From contig NZ_VFNI01000006.1 of NCBI RefSeq assembly GCF_006715495.1, positions 62,001 to 126,000 of the forward strand: a stretch of DNA of 64,000 nt. The letters are read 5' to 3'. A model generated the notes under the pieces. That model had not been told where the DNA came from. It saw nothing but the letters and a program-made list of their open reading frames with translations, and did not search any database. The position numbers were made by a program, and so were the translations under genes. This document shows, one piece after another, positions 26,730 to 35,714 of this stretch. Source of the DNA: Herbaspirillum sp. SJZ106 (GTDB lineage Bacteria > Pseudomonadota > Gammaproteobacteria > Burkholderiales > Burkholderiaceae_D). Numbering within the stretch: the first letter of the stretch is position 1; the number at the start of each line of letters is the position of its first letter.

Positions 26730-28067
26730 ATGCAAACCAACGCCAGCGCGGTCGAGAAATCGGCCATCCGCAAGGTCGCGATGAGGCTCGTGCCTTTCGT
26801 CGGCCTGATGTTCTTCATCAATTTCCTCGACCGCACCGCGATCTCGTTCGCCGGTCCCAACGGCATGACCCGCGACCTGGCGCTGACCGCGGCCCAGTTC
26901 GGCTTCGCCGCCGGCGTGTTCTTCATCGGTTACGTGCTGCTGGAAATCCCCAGCAACCTGGCCCTGCACAAGTACGGCGCGCGTCGCTGGCTGGCGCGCA
27001 TCATGGTCACCTGGGGCATCGTGGCCCTGCTGTTTACCTGGGTCAGCAGCGTGGAAGGGCTGTACGTGCTGCGTTTCCTGCTGGGCGTGGCCGAGGCCGG
27101 TTTCTTCCCCGGCGCCATCCTGTACCTGAGCCTGTGGGTGCCGGCCCGGCACCGCAGCCACATCCTGGCGCTGTTCTACCTGGCGCAGCCGCTGACCATC
27201 GTCATCGGCGCGCCGGTGGCGGCGCTGCTGATCGAGGCGCACGGCCTGTTCGGCCTGGAAGGCTGGCGCGTGATGTTCGCCGGCGTCGCCTTGCCGGCCA
27301 TCGTGGTGGGCGTGATCGCCTGGTTCTACCTGGCCGACAAGCCGGCCGACGCCAAGTGGCTCAACGAAGCCGAGCGCAAGTGGCTCACCGCCGAACTGCA
27401 GGCCGAGCAAAGCGGCAAGCGGGCCACCCACGTTCCGCACGCCGCCGGCGCGCTCAAGAACGGCCGCGTGTGGATGCTGTCGCTGGTCTACTTCGGGCTG
27501 ATCTACGGCCTGTATGCATTGGCCTTCTTCCTGCCCACCATCATCGGCGGCTTCGAGGCCCAGTTCGGCGCCAAATTCAATGTGTTCCAGAAGGGGCTGA
27601 TCACGGCGATCCCGTATCTGCCGGCCGCCATCGCGCTGTTCCTGTGGAGCCGTGACGCCACCCGCCGCGGCGTGCGCAGCTGGCACGTCGGCCTGCCGGC
27701 GCTGCTGGGCGCAGTCAGCATTCCGGCCGCGCTGTACATGCAGACCCCGGCCGCCACCGTGCTGGCCATCACCGTGACAGCTTGCGCCATCTTTTCGGCG
27801 CTGCCGACCTTCTGGTCGATCCCGGCGCGCTTCCTGTCGGGCGCGGCGGCCGCTGCCGGCATTGCGCTGATCAACACGGTGGGCAACGCCGCCGGCTTCA
27901 TGGCGCCCTTCATCACCGGCGCCATCAAGGATGCGACCGGTTCCTACCAGGCGCCGATGTTCGTGGTGGGGGCGCTGATGCTGCTGTCGGCGGTGGTGAT
28001 CTTCGCCATCGGCGCCGGCGCACGGGAAGACATCCCCGAGCTGCAAGGCCGGGCCATTGCGGAATAA
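26730..28067 (+). CDS. MFS transporter, ACS family (probable apionate/sugar-acid importer)
   Basis: 445 residues, twelve helices. MFFINFLDRTAISFAGPNGM is the ACS signature after helix 1; GYVLLEIPSNLALHKYGARRW and FLLGVAEAGFFPGAILYLSL follow. It is the first gene of the operon with the oxidoisomerase, RuBisCO-like protein and kinase, so it probably brings in D-apionate or a related branched sugar acid by proton symport. ATG is preceded by AGGAGACAAT. 55 bases separate it from the next gene. The substrate is inferred from the neighbours only. Confidence 0.9.
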   Translation: MQTNASAVEKSAIRKVAMRLVPFVGLMFFINFLDRTAISFAGPNGMTRDLALTAAQFGFAAGVFFIGYVLLEIPSNLALHKYGARRWLARIMVTWGIVALLFTWVSSVEGLYVLRFLLGVAEAGFFPGAILYLSLWVPARHRSHILALFYLAQPLTIVIGAPVAALLIEAHGLFGLEGWRVMFAGVALPAIVVGVIAWFYLADKPADAKWLNEAERKWLTAELQAEQSGKRATHVPHAAGALKNGRVWMLSLVYFGLIYGLYALAFFLPTIIGGFEAQFGAKFNVFQKGLITAIPYLPAAIALFLWSRDATRRGVRSWHVGLPALLGAVSIPAALYMQTPAATVLAITVTACAIFSALPTFWSIPARFLSGAAAAAGIALINTVGNAAGFMAPFITGAIKDATGSYQAPMFVVGALMLLSAVVIFAIGAGAREDIPELQGRAIAE

Positions 28068-28122
28068 AACGATTGTTGTCGAATCATTTGTGCAGAGATG
28101 CAGTTTTGAACGGAGAGTCATC

Positions 28123-28953
28123 ATGAAAGAAAAAATCGCCTTGTTCGGCGCCGGCGGCAAGATGGGCGTGCGCCTGGCCAAGAACCTCAAGAAGTCGGAC
28201 TACCAGGTCGCCCACGTGGAAGTGAGCGAGGTCGGACAGAAGCGCCTCAAGGAGGAGGCCGGGATCGACTGCGTGGGCATCGATGCCGCGCTGGACAATG
28301 TCGACGTGGTCATCCTGGCGGTGCCCGATACCCTGATTGGCAAGGTCGCCGCCGAGATCTCGCCCAAGTTGCGCGCCGGCGTGATGGTGATGACGCTGGA
28401 TGCGGCCGCGCCCTTCGCCGGCCACCTGCCGGACCGTCCGGACCTGGTCTATTTCGTCGCGCACCCTTGCCACCCGCCGATCTTCAACGACGAGAGCACG
28501 CCCGAAGGCCGGCGCGATTTCTTCGGCGGCGGCGCGGCCAGGCAGTCGATCACCAGCGCGCTGATGCAAGGCCCGGAGTCGGCCTTCGACCTCGGCGAGG
28601 ACGTGGCCAAGGTGATCTACCAGCCGATCCTGCGCAGCTATCGCCTGACCGTGGAACAGATGGCGATCCTGGAGCCGGGCCTGTCGGAAACCGTGTGCGC
28701 CACGCTGCTCTACGCGATGAAGCAGGCCATGGACGAGACCGTGCGCCGCGGCGTGCCGGAAGAAGCCGCGCGCGACTTCCTGCTGGGCCACATGAACATC
28801 CTGGGCGCGGTGATCTTCAAGGAAATCCCCGGCGCCTTCTCGGATGCCTGCAACAAGGCCATCCAGAACGGCTTGCCGCGCCTGCTGCGCGACGACTGGC
28901 TCAAGGTGTTCGAGCATGAGGAAATCGCGGAGAGCATCCGCCGCATCACCTGA
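28123..28953 (+). CDS. apnO: D-apionate oxidoisomerase-like NAD-dependent dehydrogenase
   Basis: 276 residues from ATG 28123, with CGGAGAG upstream. An N-terminal Rossmann domain (KIALFGAGGKMGVRLAKNL, GxGGxMG) is followed by an all-helical domain of the phosphogluconate-dehydrogenase-like type (about 165-270, with ILEPGLSETVCATLLYAMKQ and FLLGHMNILGAVIF). Proteins of this kind encoded beside a RuBisCO-like protein and a DUF1537 kinase are D-apionate oxidoisomerases, which convert D-apionate to 3-oxo-isoapionate with NAD. The assignment therefore combines family resemblance and gene order. It could instead oxidise another branched sugar acid such as hamamelonate. Confidence 0.78.
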   Translation: MKEKIALFGAGGKMGVRLAKNLKKSDYQVAHVEVSEVGQKRLKEEAGIDCVGIDAALDNVDVVILAVPDTLIGKVAAEISPKLRAGVMVMTLDAAAPFAGHLPDRPDLVYFVAHPCHPPIFNDESTPEGRRDFFGGGAARQSITSALMQGPESAFDLGEDVAKVIYQPILRSYRLTVEQMAILEPGLSETVCATLLYAMKQAMDETVRRGVPEEAARDFLLGHMNILGAVIFKEIPGAFSDACNKAIQNGLPRLLRDDWLKVFEHEEIAESIRRIT

Positions 28954-29036
28954 GCGTGCCCGGGCCGCCCGAGCCGACTGCACCACATGACGGCGGCCCG
29001 TTGCAGCGCATGAAGAACCAATAAGAGAGACAGCCA

Positions 29037-30281
29037 ATGGAACGCATCTACGCCAGCTACTGGCTGGAAACCGGCGACGACCCCGCGCGCGCCGCCGAGG
29101 TCATCGCCGGCGAGCAATCGAGCGGCACCTTCGTCGCCCTGGCCGCCGAAACGCCGGAACTGAAAGAGCGCTCGGGCGCCCGTGTCGAACGCCTGAACAT
29201 CCTCGGCCACAGCAAGGAACCCAGCCTGCCGGGCGGCATGCGCGCCGAGCGCTACACGCAATGCGAACTGGAACTGTCGTGGCCGCTGGAGAACACCGGC
29301 GCCTCCTTGCCCAACCTGATGGCCACCATCGCCGGCAACCTGTTCGAGCTGCGCCAGGTGTCGGGCCTGCGCCTGACCGGGTTGACACTGCCCAAGGCCT
29401 TCGCCGAAGCGTATCCGGGGCCGGCCTTCGGCATCGAGGGCACGCGCAGGCTGTCCGGCATCGCGCATGGCCCGCTGATCGGCACCATCATCAAGCCCAG
29501 CATCGGCCTGTCGGTGGATGAGACGGTGCAGCAGGTGCGCGAGCTGGTGGCCGGCGGCATCGATTTCATCAAGGACGACGAGCTGCAAGCCGATGGCGGC
29601 CGCTGCCCGTTCGACGAACGCGTGCACGCCGTCATGCGCGTCATCAACGAACACGCCGAACGCACCGGCAAGAAGGTCATGGTGGCCTTCAACCTTACCG
29701 GCGACCTCGACCAGATGCGTCGCCGCCACGACCTGGTGCTGGCCGCCGGCGGCACTTGCGTGATGGCCAGCCTGAACGCCATCGGCCTGGTCGGTCTGCA
29801 GGAACTGCGCCGCCATGCGCAACTGCCGATCCATGCGCACCGCGCCGGTTGGGGCTACCTCACGCGTTGCCCGCAACTGGGCTGGGACTACGCGCCCTGG
29901 CAGCAGCTATGGCGGCTGGCCGGCGCCGACCACATGCACGTCAATGGCCTGCGCAACAAGTTCAGCGAACCGGACGACAGCGTCATCGCCGCCGCGCGTT
30001 CGGTGCTGGCGCCGGTGATCGAAGGCGCCGGCATGGTTTCCACCATGCCGGTATTCAGCTCCGGCCAGACCGGACTGCAAGCGGCCGACACCTATGCCGC
30101 GATCGGCTGCGCCGACCTGATACACACCGCCGGCGGCGGCATCTTCGGCCACCTGCAAGGCGTGTCGGCCGGCGTCGAAGCGCTGCGCGAGGCCTGGGTG
30201 GCGGCGATGGAAGGCGTGCCGCTGGCGCAGCACGCCAAGGGCAACCCGGCCTTGCAGGCCGCGCTGGGATTCTGGAAATGA
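29037..30281 (+). CDS. oiaX: RuBisCO-like protein, probable 3-oxo-isoapionate-4-phosphate decarboxylase
   Basis: Form IV RuBisCO homologue, 414 residues. The N-terminal alpha/beta domain (about 1-135) leads to a TIM barrel. GTIIKPSIGLSVDE (near residue 150) keeps the catalytic Lys of the TIKPKLGL motif, and GGIDFIKDDELQADG (near 178) keeps the KDDE motif with the carbamylated Lys and two metal ligands. PIHAHRAGWGYLTR keeps the His. Loop 6 reads NGLRNKFSE instead of GTVVGKLEG, so it still has a Lys but is not a carboxylase. AGGGIFGHLQG binds phosphate. Together with ApnO and the kinase this fits decarboxylation of 3-oxo-isoapionate 4-phosphate to an erythrulose phosphate. AAGAGAGACAGCC precedes the ATG. 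Confidence 0.82.
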   Translation: MERIYASYWLETGDDPARAAEVIAGEQSSGTFVALAAETPELKERSGARVERLNILGHSKEPSLPGGMRAERYTQCELELSWPLENTGASLPNLMATIAGNLFELRQVSGLRLTGLTLPKAFAEAYPGPAFGIEGTRRLSGIAHGPLIGTIIKPSIGLSVDETVQQVRELVAGGIDFIKDDELQADGGRCPFDERVHAVMRVINEHAERTGKKVMVAFNLTGDLDQMRRRHDLVLAAGGTCVMASLNAIGLVGLQELRRHAQLPIHAHRAGWGYLTRCPQLGWDYAPWQQLWRLAGADHMHVNGLRNKFSEPDDSVIAAARSVLAPVIEGAGMVSTMPVFSSGQTGLQAADTYAAIGCADLIHTAGGGIFGHLQGVSAGVEALREAWVAAMEGVPLAQHAKGNPALQAALGFWK

Positions 30282-31663
30282 CAACGCCAGGCAACGCATT
30301 GCCGCCGGGTTTGCTGCTGGCTTACTACGGCGACGATTTCACCGGCTCCACCGACGCCATGGAAGTGATGACGGCCGCCGGCCTGTCCACCGTGCTATTT
30401 TTGCGCACGCCGGACCGGGCCATGCTGGCGCGCTTTCCCGACGCGCGCTGCATCGGCATCGCCGGTTCCTCGCGCGGGCGCTCGCCGCAATGGATGGAAG
30501 AACACCTGCCGCCGGCATTCGAGGTACTGGCGGCGCTGCGGCCGCCGCTGCTGCAATACAAGGTGTGCTCTACGTTCGACTCTGCCCCCGCGACCGGCTC
30601 CATCGGCCGCGCCATCGACCTCGGCGTGCGCGCCATGCCGGGCGACTGGTCGCCGATGGTGGTGGGCGCGCCGCGCCTGAAGCGCTACCAGATGTTCGGC
30701 AACCTGTTCGCCGCGGTCGATGGCGTGGGCCATCGGCTGGATCGCCATCCGACCATGTCGCGCCATCCCGTCACGCCGATGGATGAAGCCGACCTGCGCC
30801 GCCATCTGGGAAAACAGACCGGGCGCCGCATCGAACTGGTGGACATGGTGCAGTTGCGCGACGGCGCCTCGGTTGCGCACGCACGCCTGCCTTCCTTGCG
30901 CGGCAAGGACAAGCCGGTGGTGCTGGTGGACGTGCTGGATGAGGAAACCCTGCGCGAAGCCGGCCGGCTGGTGTGGGAAGGCAAGGGCGCGGGCGTGTTC
31001 AGCGCTTCGTCTTCGGGTTTGCAGTACGCGCTGGCGGCCTACTGGCGCGCACGCGGCTGGATTGCGGACCAGCCTTCGTTGCCGCAGGCCGGGCCGGCGC
31101 CGGTGATCGCAGCCGTCAGCGGCAGTTGTTCACCGGTGACGGCCGGCCAGATCGCTTGGGCGCGCGTGCATGGTTTCGCCGTCGAGCGCATGGACTTGCC
31201 GGCGGTGCTGGCCGAAGGCACGCGCGAGACGGAGTTGGCGCGCCTGGTCGCGCGCGCCGGCGCGGCGCTTGGCGCCGGCCGCAGCCCGCTGGTGTTTTCC
31301 GCGGAAGGGCCGGACGACCCTTGCGTCATCGGTTTCGACGCCATTGCCCGCGCGGCCGGCATGGCGCGTTCCGATGCCGCGCGCAGCGTCGGCGTGGCGC
31401 TGGCGCAAGTCATGCGGGGCATCCTGGAGGCGAACGACTTGCGGCGCATCGCCATCGCCGGCGGCGACAGCTCGGGCGAGGTGGCCGGCGCATTGGACAT
31501 TGCCGCCTTGTCGGTGTGCGCCGGCCTGGCGCCGGGCGCGCCGCTGTGCCGCGCATGGTCGGAGCATCCGCGCCGCGACGGGCTGGAACTGGTATTGAAG
31601 GGCGGGCAGGTAGGGAGCGAAAGCTTTTTTGGCGATGTGCTGGAAGGGCGTGCCGCGGCTTGA
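30278..31663 (+). CDS. oiaK: DUF1537 four-carbon acid sugar kinase family, probable 3-oxo-isoapionate kinase
   Basis: 461 residues, a two-domain ATP-dependent kinase. The N-terminal domain starts with the DUF1537 motif YYGDDFTGSTDAMEVM (about 17-32) and includes YKVCSTFDSAPATGSIGRAI. The nucleotide-binding C-terminal domain has AAVSGSCSPVTAGQI (about 280) and IAIAGGDSSGEVAGAL (about 393). The start overlaps the RuBisCO-like gene as ATGA. Next to a RuBisCO-like protein, this family phosphorylates 3-oxo-isoapionate on the 4-position. Other members act on threonate, erythronate or denolyated sugar acids, so gene context decides the call. Confidence 0.82.
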   Translation: MTTPGNALPPGLLLAYYGDDFTGSTDAMEVMTAAGLSTVLFLRTPDRAMLARFPDARCIGIAGSSRGRSPQWMEEHLPPAFEVLAALRPPLLQYKVCSTFDSAPATGSIGRAIDLGVRAMPGDWSPMVVGAPRLKRYQMFGNLFAAVDGVGHRLDRHPTMSRHPVTPMDEADLRRHLGKQTGRRIELVDMVQLRDGASVAHARLPSLRGKDKPVVLVDVLDEETLREAGRLVWEGKGAGVFSASSSGLQYALAAYWRARGWIADQPSLPQAGPAPVIAAVSGSCSPVTAGQIAWARVHGFAVERMDLPAVLAEGTRETELARLVARAGAALGAGRSPLVFSAEGPDDPCVIGFDAIARAAGMARSDAARSVGVALAQVMRGILEANDLRRIAIAGGDSSGEVAGALDIAALSVCAGLAPGAPLCRAWSEHPRRDGLELVLKGGQVGSESFFGDVLEGRAAA

Positions 31664-31762
31664 TGCCGGGCCACAGCCAAACCGGCGCAAAGTCAGGCCG
31701 GGCCTGGGATTGTGGTAGAGTTCGCGTCCAACGATACCTAAAAGTCAGAGACAGCTTCTCTC

Positions 31763-32470
31763 ATGCCGGAACCGATACAGCGACGCAAGTTATACCAGGA
31801 AGTGCTGGAACGCCTGATGGGGCGTATCCATGCGGGCGAGTTTCCGCCGGATTCGCAATTGCCGTCCGAACGCGAACTGATGGAACAGTACGGCGTGGGC
31901 CGCCCCGCCGTGCGCGAGGCGCTGCAGGCGATGGAGCGCTCCGGCTTCGTCGAGATCACCCACGGCGAACGTGCGCGGGTGGTCGACCCGACCGCCGAGC
32001 GCCTGATCGCCCAGATCGCTGCCGGCGCCCAGCACCTGCTGCGCACCAAGCCCGACATGTTGCGGCACATGAAGGAAGCGCGCGTGTTCCTGGAAACCAG
32101 CACCGCCCGCATGGCCGCCGAGCGCGCCACGCCGGAACAGGTGGCGCGCCTGCGCCAGGCGATCGAGGAGCACCGCGCCTCGATGGTCAACCTGGAAGAG
32201 TTCATCGAGCGCGACATGGCCTTCCACCGCGAGATCGCCGACATCAGCGGCAATCCCATCTTCCCTTCCATCGTCGAGTCGATGTTCCGCTGGGCCAGCG
32301 AGTTCTACACCACACTGGTGCGCGCGCCAGGCGCCGAGGAGCTGACGCTGGCCGAACACCAGCGCATCGTCGATGCCATTGCCGCCCATGATGGCGATGC
32401 CGCCGCCGAGGCGATGCGCGCCCACCTGACGCGCGCCAACGAGCTATATCGGGCGCTGGGCCAGCAGTAA
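31763..32470 (+). CDS. GntR-family regulator, FadR/FCD subgroup, NanR-like
   Basis: 235 residues. Winged helix-turn-helix at about 8-72 (LPSERELMEQYGVGRPAVRE, then ALQAMERSGFVEITHGERAR), followed by an all-helical FCD effector domain (about 90-230) with the metal-binding residues in FIERDMAFHREIADISGNPI and the late His residues of EHQRIV and RAHLTRA. ITHGERARV after the wing and the GRPAVREAL recognition helix resemble E. coli NanR. It ends the RuBisCO-like-protein operon region, 99 bases after the kinase gene. It most likely represses that operon by binding the TGGTAT-type palindrome at 26458-26482, with a pathway sugar acid as inducer. Confidence 0.88.
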   Translation: MPEPIQRRKLYQEVLERLMGRIHAGEFPPDSQLPSERELMEQYGVGRPAVREALQAMERSGFVEITHGERARVVDPTAERLIAQIAAGAQHLLRTKPDMLRHMKEARVFLETSTARMAAERATPEQVARLRQAIEEHRASMVNLEEFIERDMAFHREIADISGNPIFPSIVESMFRWASEFYTTLVRAPGAEELTLAEHQRIVDAIAAHDGDAAAEAMRAHLTRANELYRALGQQ

Positions 32471-32599
32471 CCGCAGGGAGCCGGGAGGGCTTTTTCGCAT
32501 GCTTGGCGCGCATGGGAGCGCGCGCAAATCTCGGTTGAGCCGGCGCCGCCATGGCGTTCCAATGTGCGTTTCACGACAGCCGCATACCGCGCCAGACCC

Positions 32600-33844
32600 A
32601 TGCCATCCATTCCTCGCATTGCAGCTTCGCGCAACCGGATCCTGCTCATCGTCGCTGCCGGCGCCGCGGTGATGAGCATGGCATTGGGCGCGCGCCAGAC
32701 CTTCGGCCTGTTCATCAGCCCGCTGTCTTATGACTATGGCTTGCCGGTCACGCTGATTGCTTTTGCCATCGCCTTGCACAACCTGGTATGGGGACTCGCC
32801 CAGCCGCTGGCCGGCGCGGCGACCGACCGTTACGGCCCGGCGCCGGTAGTGGCGTTCGGCGCCGCCGCTTATGCCGCCGGCCTGGCGATGACGGCGCTGG
32901 CGCCGAATGGCGTCGTGCTGGTACTGGGCATGGGAGTGTTGATCGGGATCGGCATCAGTTGCACCAGTTTCGGCGTCGTGCTCACCGCCGTCGGCCGCAG
33001 CGTGGCGCCCGAGAAGCGCAGCATGGCGATGGGCCTGGCCAGTGCCGGCGGATCGTTGGGGCAGGTGCTGATGGTGCCGCTGGTGCAGGCGTTGCGTTCG
33101 ATGTCGGGCATCACCGTGGCCTTGCTGGTATTGGCGCTGATGCTGTTGGCGGCGGCGCCGCTCGGTTTGGCGTTGGGACGGCCCCCGCGCGCGGCCGCGG
33201 CCGCCGATCCCGGCTTGAATTTCTCGTTGAAGGAAGTGCTGTGGCAGGCCTGCCGGCATCGCGGCTACCGGCTGTTGACCATCGGGTTTTTCGCTTGCGG
33301 CTTCCAACTGGCTTTCATCGCCACGCATTTGCCGGGTTACCTGGAGCTGTGCCACATGCCGATGGGGCTGGCGGCCACGGCGCTGGCGCTGATCGGCCTG
33401 TTCAACATGGCCGGCAGCTGGACCTGCGGCTGGCTGGGCGGGCGTTTTCGCCAGCATCATGTGCTGGGCTGGCTGTATCTGTTGCGCAGCGCCGCCATCG
33501 GCCTGTTTTTCGTGCTGCCCAAGACGCCGTTCTCGGTGGCCGTGTTCGCCGCTATCATGGGGCTGGCCTGGTTGGGCACGGTGCCGCTGACGACCGGGCT
33601 GGTGGCGCGCATCTTCGGTACGCGCCATATGGGAACGTTGTTCGGCGTGTGCTTCCTGAGCCATCAGATCGGGTCTTTTCTGGGCGTATGGCTGGGTGGG
33701 CTGGTGCTGGACCTGACCGGGTCGTATTCGCTGCTGTGGGGCGCCACCTTCGCCGCGGGCGTGCTGGCGGCGGCGCTGCATTTCCCGATAGATGACCGCA
33801 GCGTGGAACGGCCATCCACCCCGGATTCTCCCGTGCATGCCTGA
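32600..33844 (+). CDS. MFS transporter, monocarboxylate/OFA-like
   Basis: Twelve-helix transporter of about 414 residues from ATG 32600; ATG 32564 would add 12 residues, and neither start has a clear ribosome site. GARQTFGLFISPLSYDYGLPV, shown to 20 as GARQTFGLFISPLSYDYGLP, followed by AFAIALHNLVWGLAQPLAGA marks the subfamily of oxalate/formate- and monocarboxylate-type permeases. The second half has FGTRHMGTLFGVCFLSHQIG. It starts 130 bases after the NanR-like gene in the same direction, but nothing ties it to the apionate genes. Substrate unknown. Confidence 0.87.
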   Translation: MPSIPRIAASRNRILLIVAAGAAVMSMALGARQTFGLFISPLSYDYGLPVTLIAFAIALHNLVWGLAQPLAGAATDRYGPAPVVAFGAAAYAAGLAMTALAPNGVVLVLGMGVLIGIGISCTSFGVVLTAVGRSVAPEKRSMAMGLASAGGSLGQVLMVPLVQALRSMSGITVALLVLALMLLAAAPLGLALGRPPRAAAAADPGLNFSLKEVLWQACRHRGYRLLTIGFFACGFQLAFIATHLPGYLELCHMPMGLAATALALIGLFNMAGSWTCGWLGGRFRQHHVLGWLYLLRSAAIGLFFVLPKTPFSVAVFAAIMGLAWLGTVPLTTGLVARIFGTRHMGTLFGVCFLSHQIGSFLGVWLGGLVLDLTGSYSLLWGATFAAGVLAAALHFPIDDRSVERPSTPDSPVHA

Positions 33845-34000
33845 GTGCGCCGCGTTAACATAACGGGTTGCCGGCGCAGATGCGCCGATTTTGAGGTTCC
33901 CTGTTTGGTTTTCGAGAGGCTGTCATGTTTTTCCATCTTTTCCCCTATGCCGGCGACCGCCAGGCAGTGGCGCAATCTGAAGCGATGCCGGAGGCGTCGC

Positions 34001-34624
34001 GTGGCTGAAGCGCCAGCCAAGGCGCCGGCCGATGTGCGCCACAAGGGGTATGAGGATGCGCTGGCGCTGGTGATTGGCACCCTGTTCGTTTCGCTCGGAG
34101 TGAACATGTACACCCATGTGGGCCTGCTGACCGGCAGCACCGCCGGCCTGGCCTTCCTGATCCAGTACCTGACCGGGCTGCCGTTCGGCGTGGTGTTCTT
34201 CACCATCAACATCCCGTTCTATTACTTTGCCTTTCGCCGCATGGGCCTGCGCTTCATGGGCAAGACTTTTTGCGCGGTGGCGCTGGTGTCGGGTTTTTCG
34301 CTGTTGCATCCGCAGTTCATCGCCTATGAGAAGCTCAACCTGTTCTATTGCGCCATTCTCGGCGGTTTGCTGATGGGTACCGGCTTCGTGATGCTGTTTC
34401 GCCATGGCGCCAGCCTGGGCGGCATCAATGTGGTGACGCTGTTCCTTCAGGATCGCTACGGCCTGCGCGCCGGCAAGCTGCAGATGGGCGTGGATGTGGC
34501 GATTGTGCTGGCGTCGCTGTTCGTGGTCACGCCGACGGTGCTGCTGGCGTCGATCGCGGGAGCGGTAGCGGCCAACCTGGTGATTGCGCTGAACCACCGG
34601 CCTGGCAGGTACATGGGTATGTGA
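34001..34624 (+). CDS. YitT family membrane protein (DUF161)
   Basis: About 207 residues with five or six membrane helices and no known catalytic motif. The start is GTG 34001 because GGAGG sits seven bases upstream; ATG 33947 would add 18 arginine-rich residues. NMYTHVGLLTGSTAGLAFLI contains the YitT-type Gly-rich loop, and GGLLMGTGFVMLFRHGASLGG (shown to 20: GGLLMGTGFVMLFRHGASLG) followed by INVVTLFLQDRYGL is the second repeat of the same motif. The function of the family is not established. It is followed by a strong terminator. Confidence 0.88.
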   Translation: MAEAPAKAPADVRHKGYEDALALVIGTLFVSLGVNMYTHVGLLTGSTAGLAFLIQYLTGLPFGVVFFTINIPFYYFAFRRMGLRFMGKTFCAVALVSGFSLLHPQFIAYEKLNLFYCAILGGLLMGTGFVMLFRHGASLGGINVVTLFLQDRYGLRAGKLQMGVDVAIVLASLFVVTPTVLLASIAGAVAANLVIALNHRPGRYMGM

Positions 34625-34694
34625 GGCGGCACCAGGGGCGCCGTCGTCCGGGCGGAAAGCGGGGCGACGGCAATCGGCAGAAGCCGATGTATCG

Positions 34695-34722
34695 AAGAGC
34701 ACCCGTGCGGTGCTCTTTTTTC
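34695..34722 (+). terminator. Rho-independent terminator after yitT-like gene
   Basis: AGAGCACC (34696-34703) pairs with GGTGCTCT (34709-34716) across CGTGC, followed by TTTTTT. Also stands at the 3' end of the convergent flavoprotein gene. Confidence 0.88.
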
Positions 34723-34725
34723 ATT

Positions 34726-35622
34726 TCATTCCATCACCAGCGAGCGATGCGCGCTGACTCCCGCCATGACGCCCGAGGCCGATGCCAAGGTGGCGTTGTG
34801 GAAGGCTGCGGCGGCATCGCCGGCGGCGAAGACGTGCTGCACCGAGGTTTGGCGCAATTCGTCGGTGCGGATGTACGGCCCCATCGGCCCTTGTTCGAAG
34901 GCGCAGCCCAGTTGCATCGCCAGCGGGCTGGCCATGTGCACGCGCGGGCCGACGAATACCGCGCCGATCTCCACCGTGCGGCCATCGTCCAGGCGCAGGG
35001 CTGCGATGTCGGGAGCAGTGCCGAGAACCTCGATGACCGGTGTGCGTTCGATCGTCACGCCGCGCTTGGCCATCTGCTTCAACTCCTGTTCTTCCGGTTC
35101 GAACTGGCCTTGCGTGAAATAGGTGGTCGGCCCCCAGTCCGGCAGCATCAGTCCCTGATGGGCCGACAGCGGCGTGGTGGCGATCACGCCCAGTTTACGG
35201 TCGCGCACTTCGTAGCCGTGGCAGTACGGACAATGGATGGCGGTCTGCCCCCAGCGTTCCTGCAGGCCGGGGATGGCGGGCAGCTCGTCGCGCACGCCGG
35301 TGGCGAGGATCAGGCGGCGCGCGCTGAAACGCCTGCCGTCGTCCAGTGTGACGGCCACGCCCTGGCCGTCGGCAGTAGCGTGCTCTGCCTGCGCTGCTGC
35401 CAGTTCGAAAGTCGGATAGGCGAGCAACTGCTCTATGGCGATCGCCATGATCTTATGCGGTGCGACGCCGTCCTGGCCAAGGAAACCATGCGAGGCTTCG
35501 GCGAAGCGGTTGCGCGGCTGGCCGGCGTCGACCATGAGAACGTTGCGGCGTGCACGCACCAATTGCATGGCGGCTGAGGCGCCGGCGAAACTGGCGCCGA
35601 CGATGATGACATCGTATTGCAT
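34726..35622 (-). CDS. NAD(P)/FAD-dependent oxidoreductase, thioredoxin-reductase-like
   Basis: 298 residues from ATG 35622 (AAAGGAAAGTCC upstream). N-terminal FAD motif DVIIVGASFAGASAAMQL (GxGxxG-type, with Gly-Ala-Ser), ATG motif ILATGVRDELP, a redox pair in HCPYCHGYEV (CPYC near residue 133), and the C-terminal VFAAGDAAAAFHNATLA that binds FAD. The middle domain lacks an obvious GxGxxA/G NADPH motif (GVIATTPLSAHQG instead), so it may not use NADPH like true thioredoxin reductase. It lies downstream of an Rrf2 regulator gene in the same direction, probably as its target. Confidence 0.87.
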   Translation of the reverse strand: MQYDVIIVGASFAGASAAMQLVRARRNVLMVDAGQPRNRFAEASHGFLGQDGVAPHKIMAIAIEQLLAYPTFELAAAQAEHATADGQGVAVTLDDGRRFSARRLILATGVRDELPAIPGLQERWGQTAIHCPYCHGYEVRDRKLGVIATTPLSAHQGLMLPDWGPTTYFTQGQFEPEEQELKQMAKRGVTIERTPVIEVLGTAPDIAALRLDDGRTVEIGAVFVGPRVHMASPLAMQLGCAFEQGPMGPYIRTDELRQTSVQHVFAAGDAAAAFHNATLASASGVMAGVSAHRSLVME

Positions 35623-35714
35623 GGACTTTCCTTTCATGGCATGAGCTTCCCCGCACGCCTTGCGATGCAAGGCGCGTCAAGTTGTCGGCAGGGAAGGGCG
35701 ATTCCTGGTGAGCG

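Noticed and set aside
29037-30281. True carbon-fixing RuBisCO or MtnW enolase
   Set aside because: Loop 6 and the catabolic operon context do not fit Calvin-cycle enzymes, no small subunit or phosphoribulokinase is nearby, and the operon has no methionine-salvage genes.
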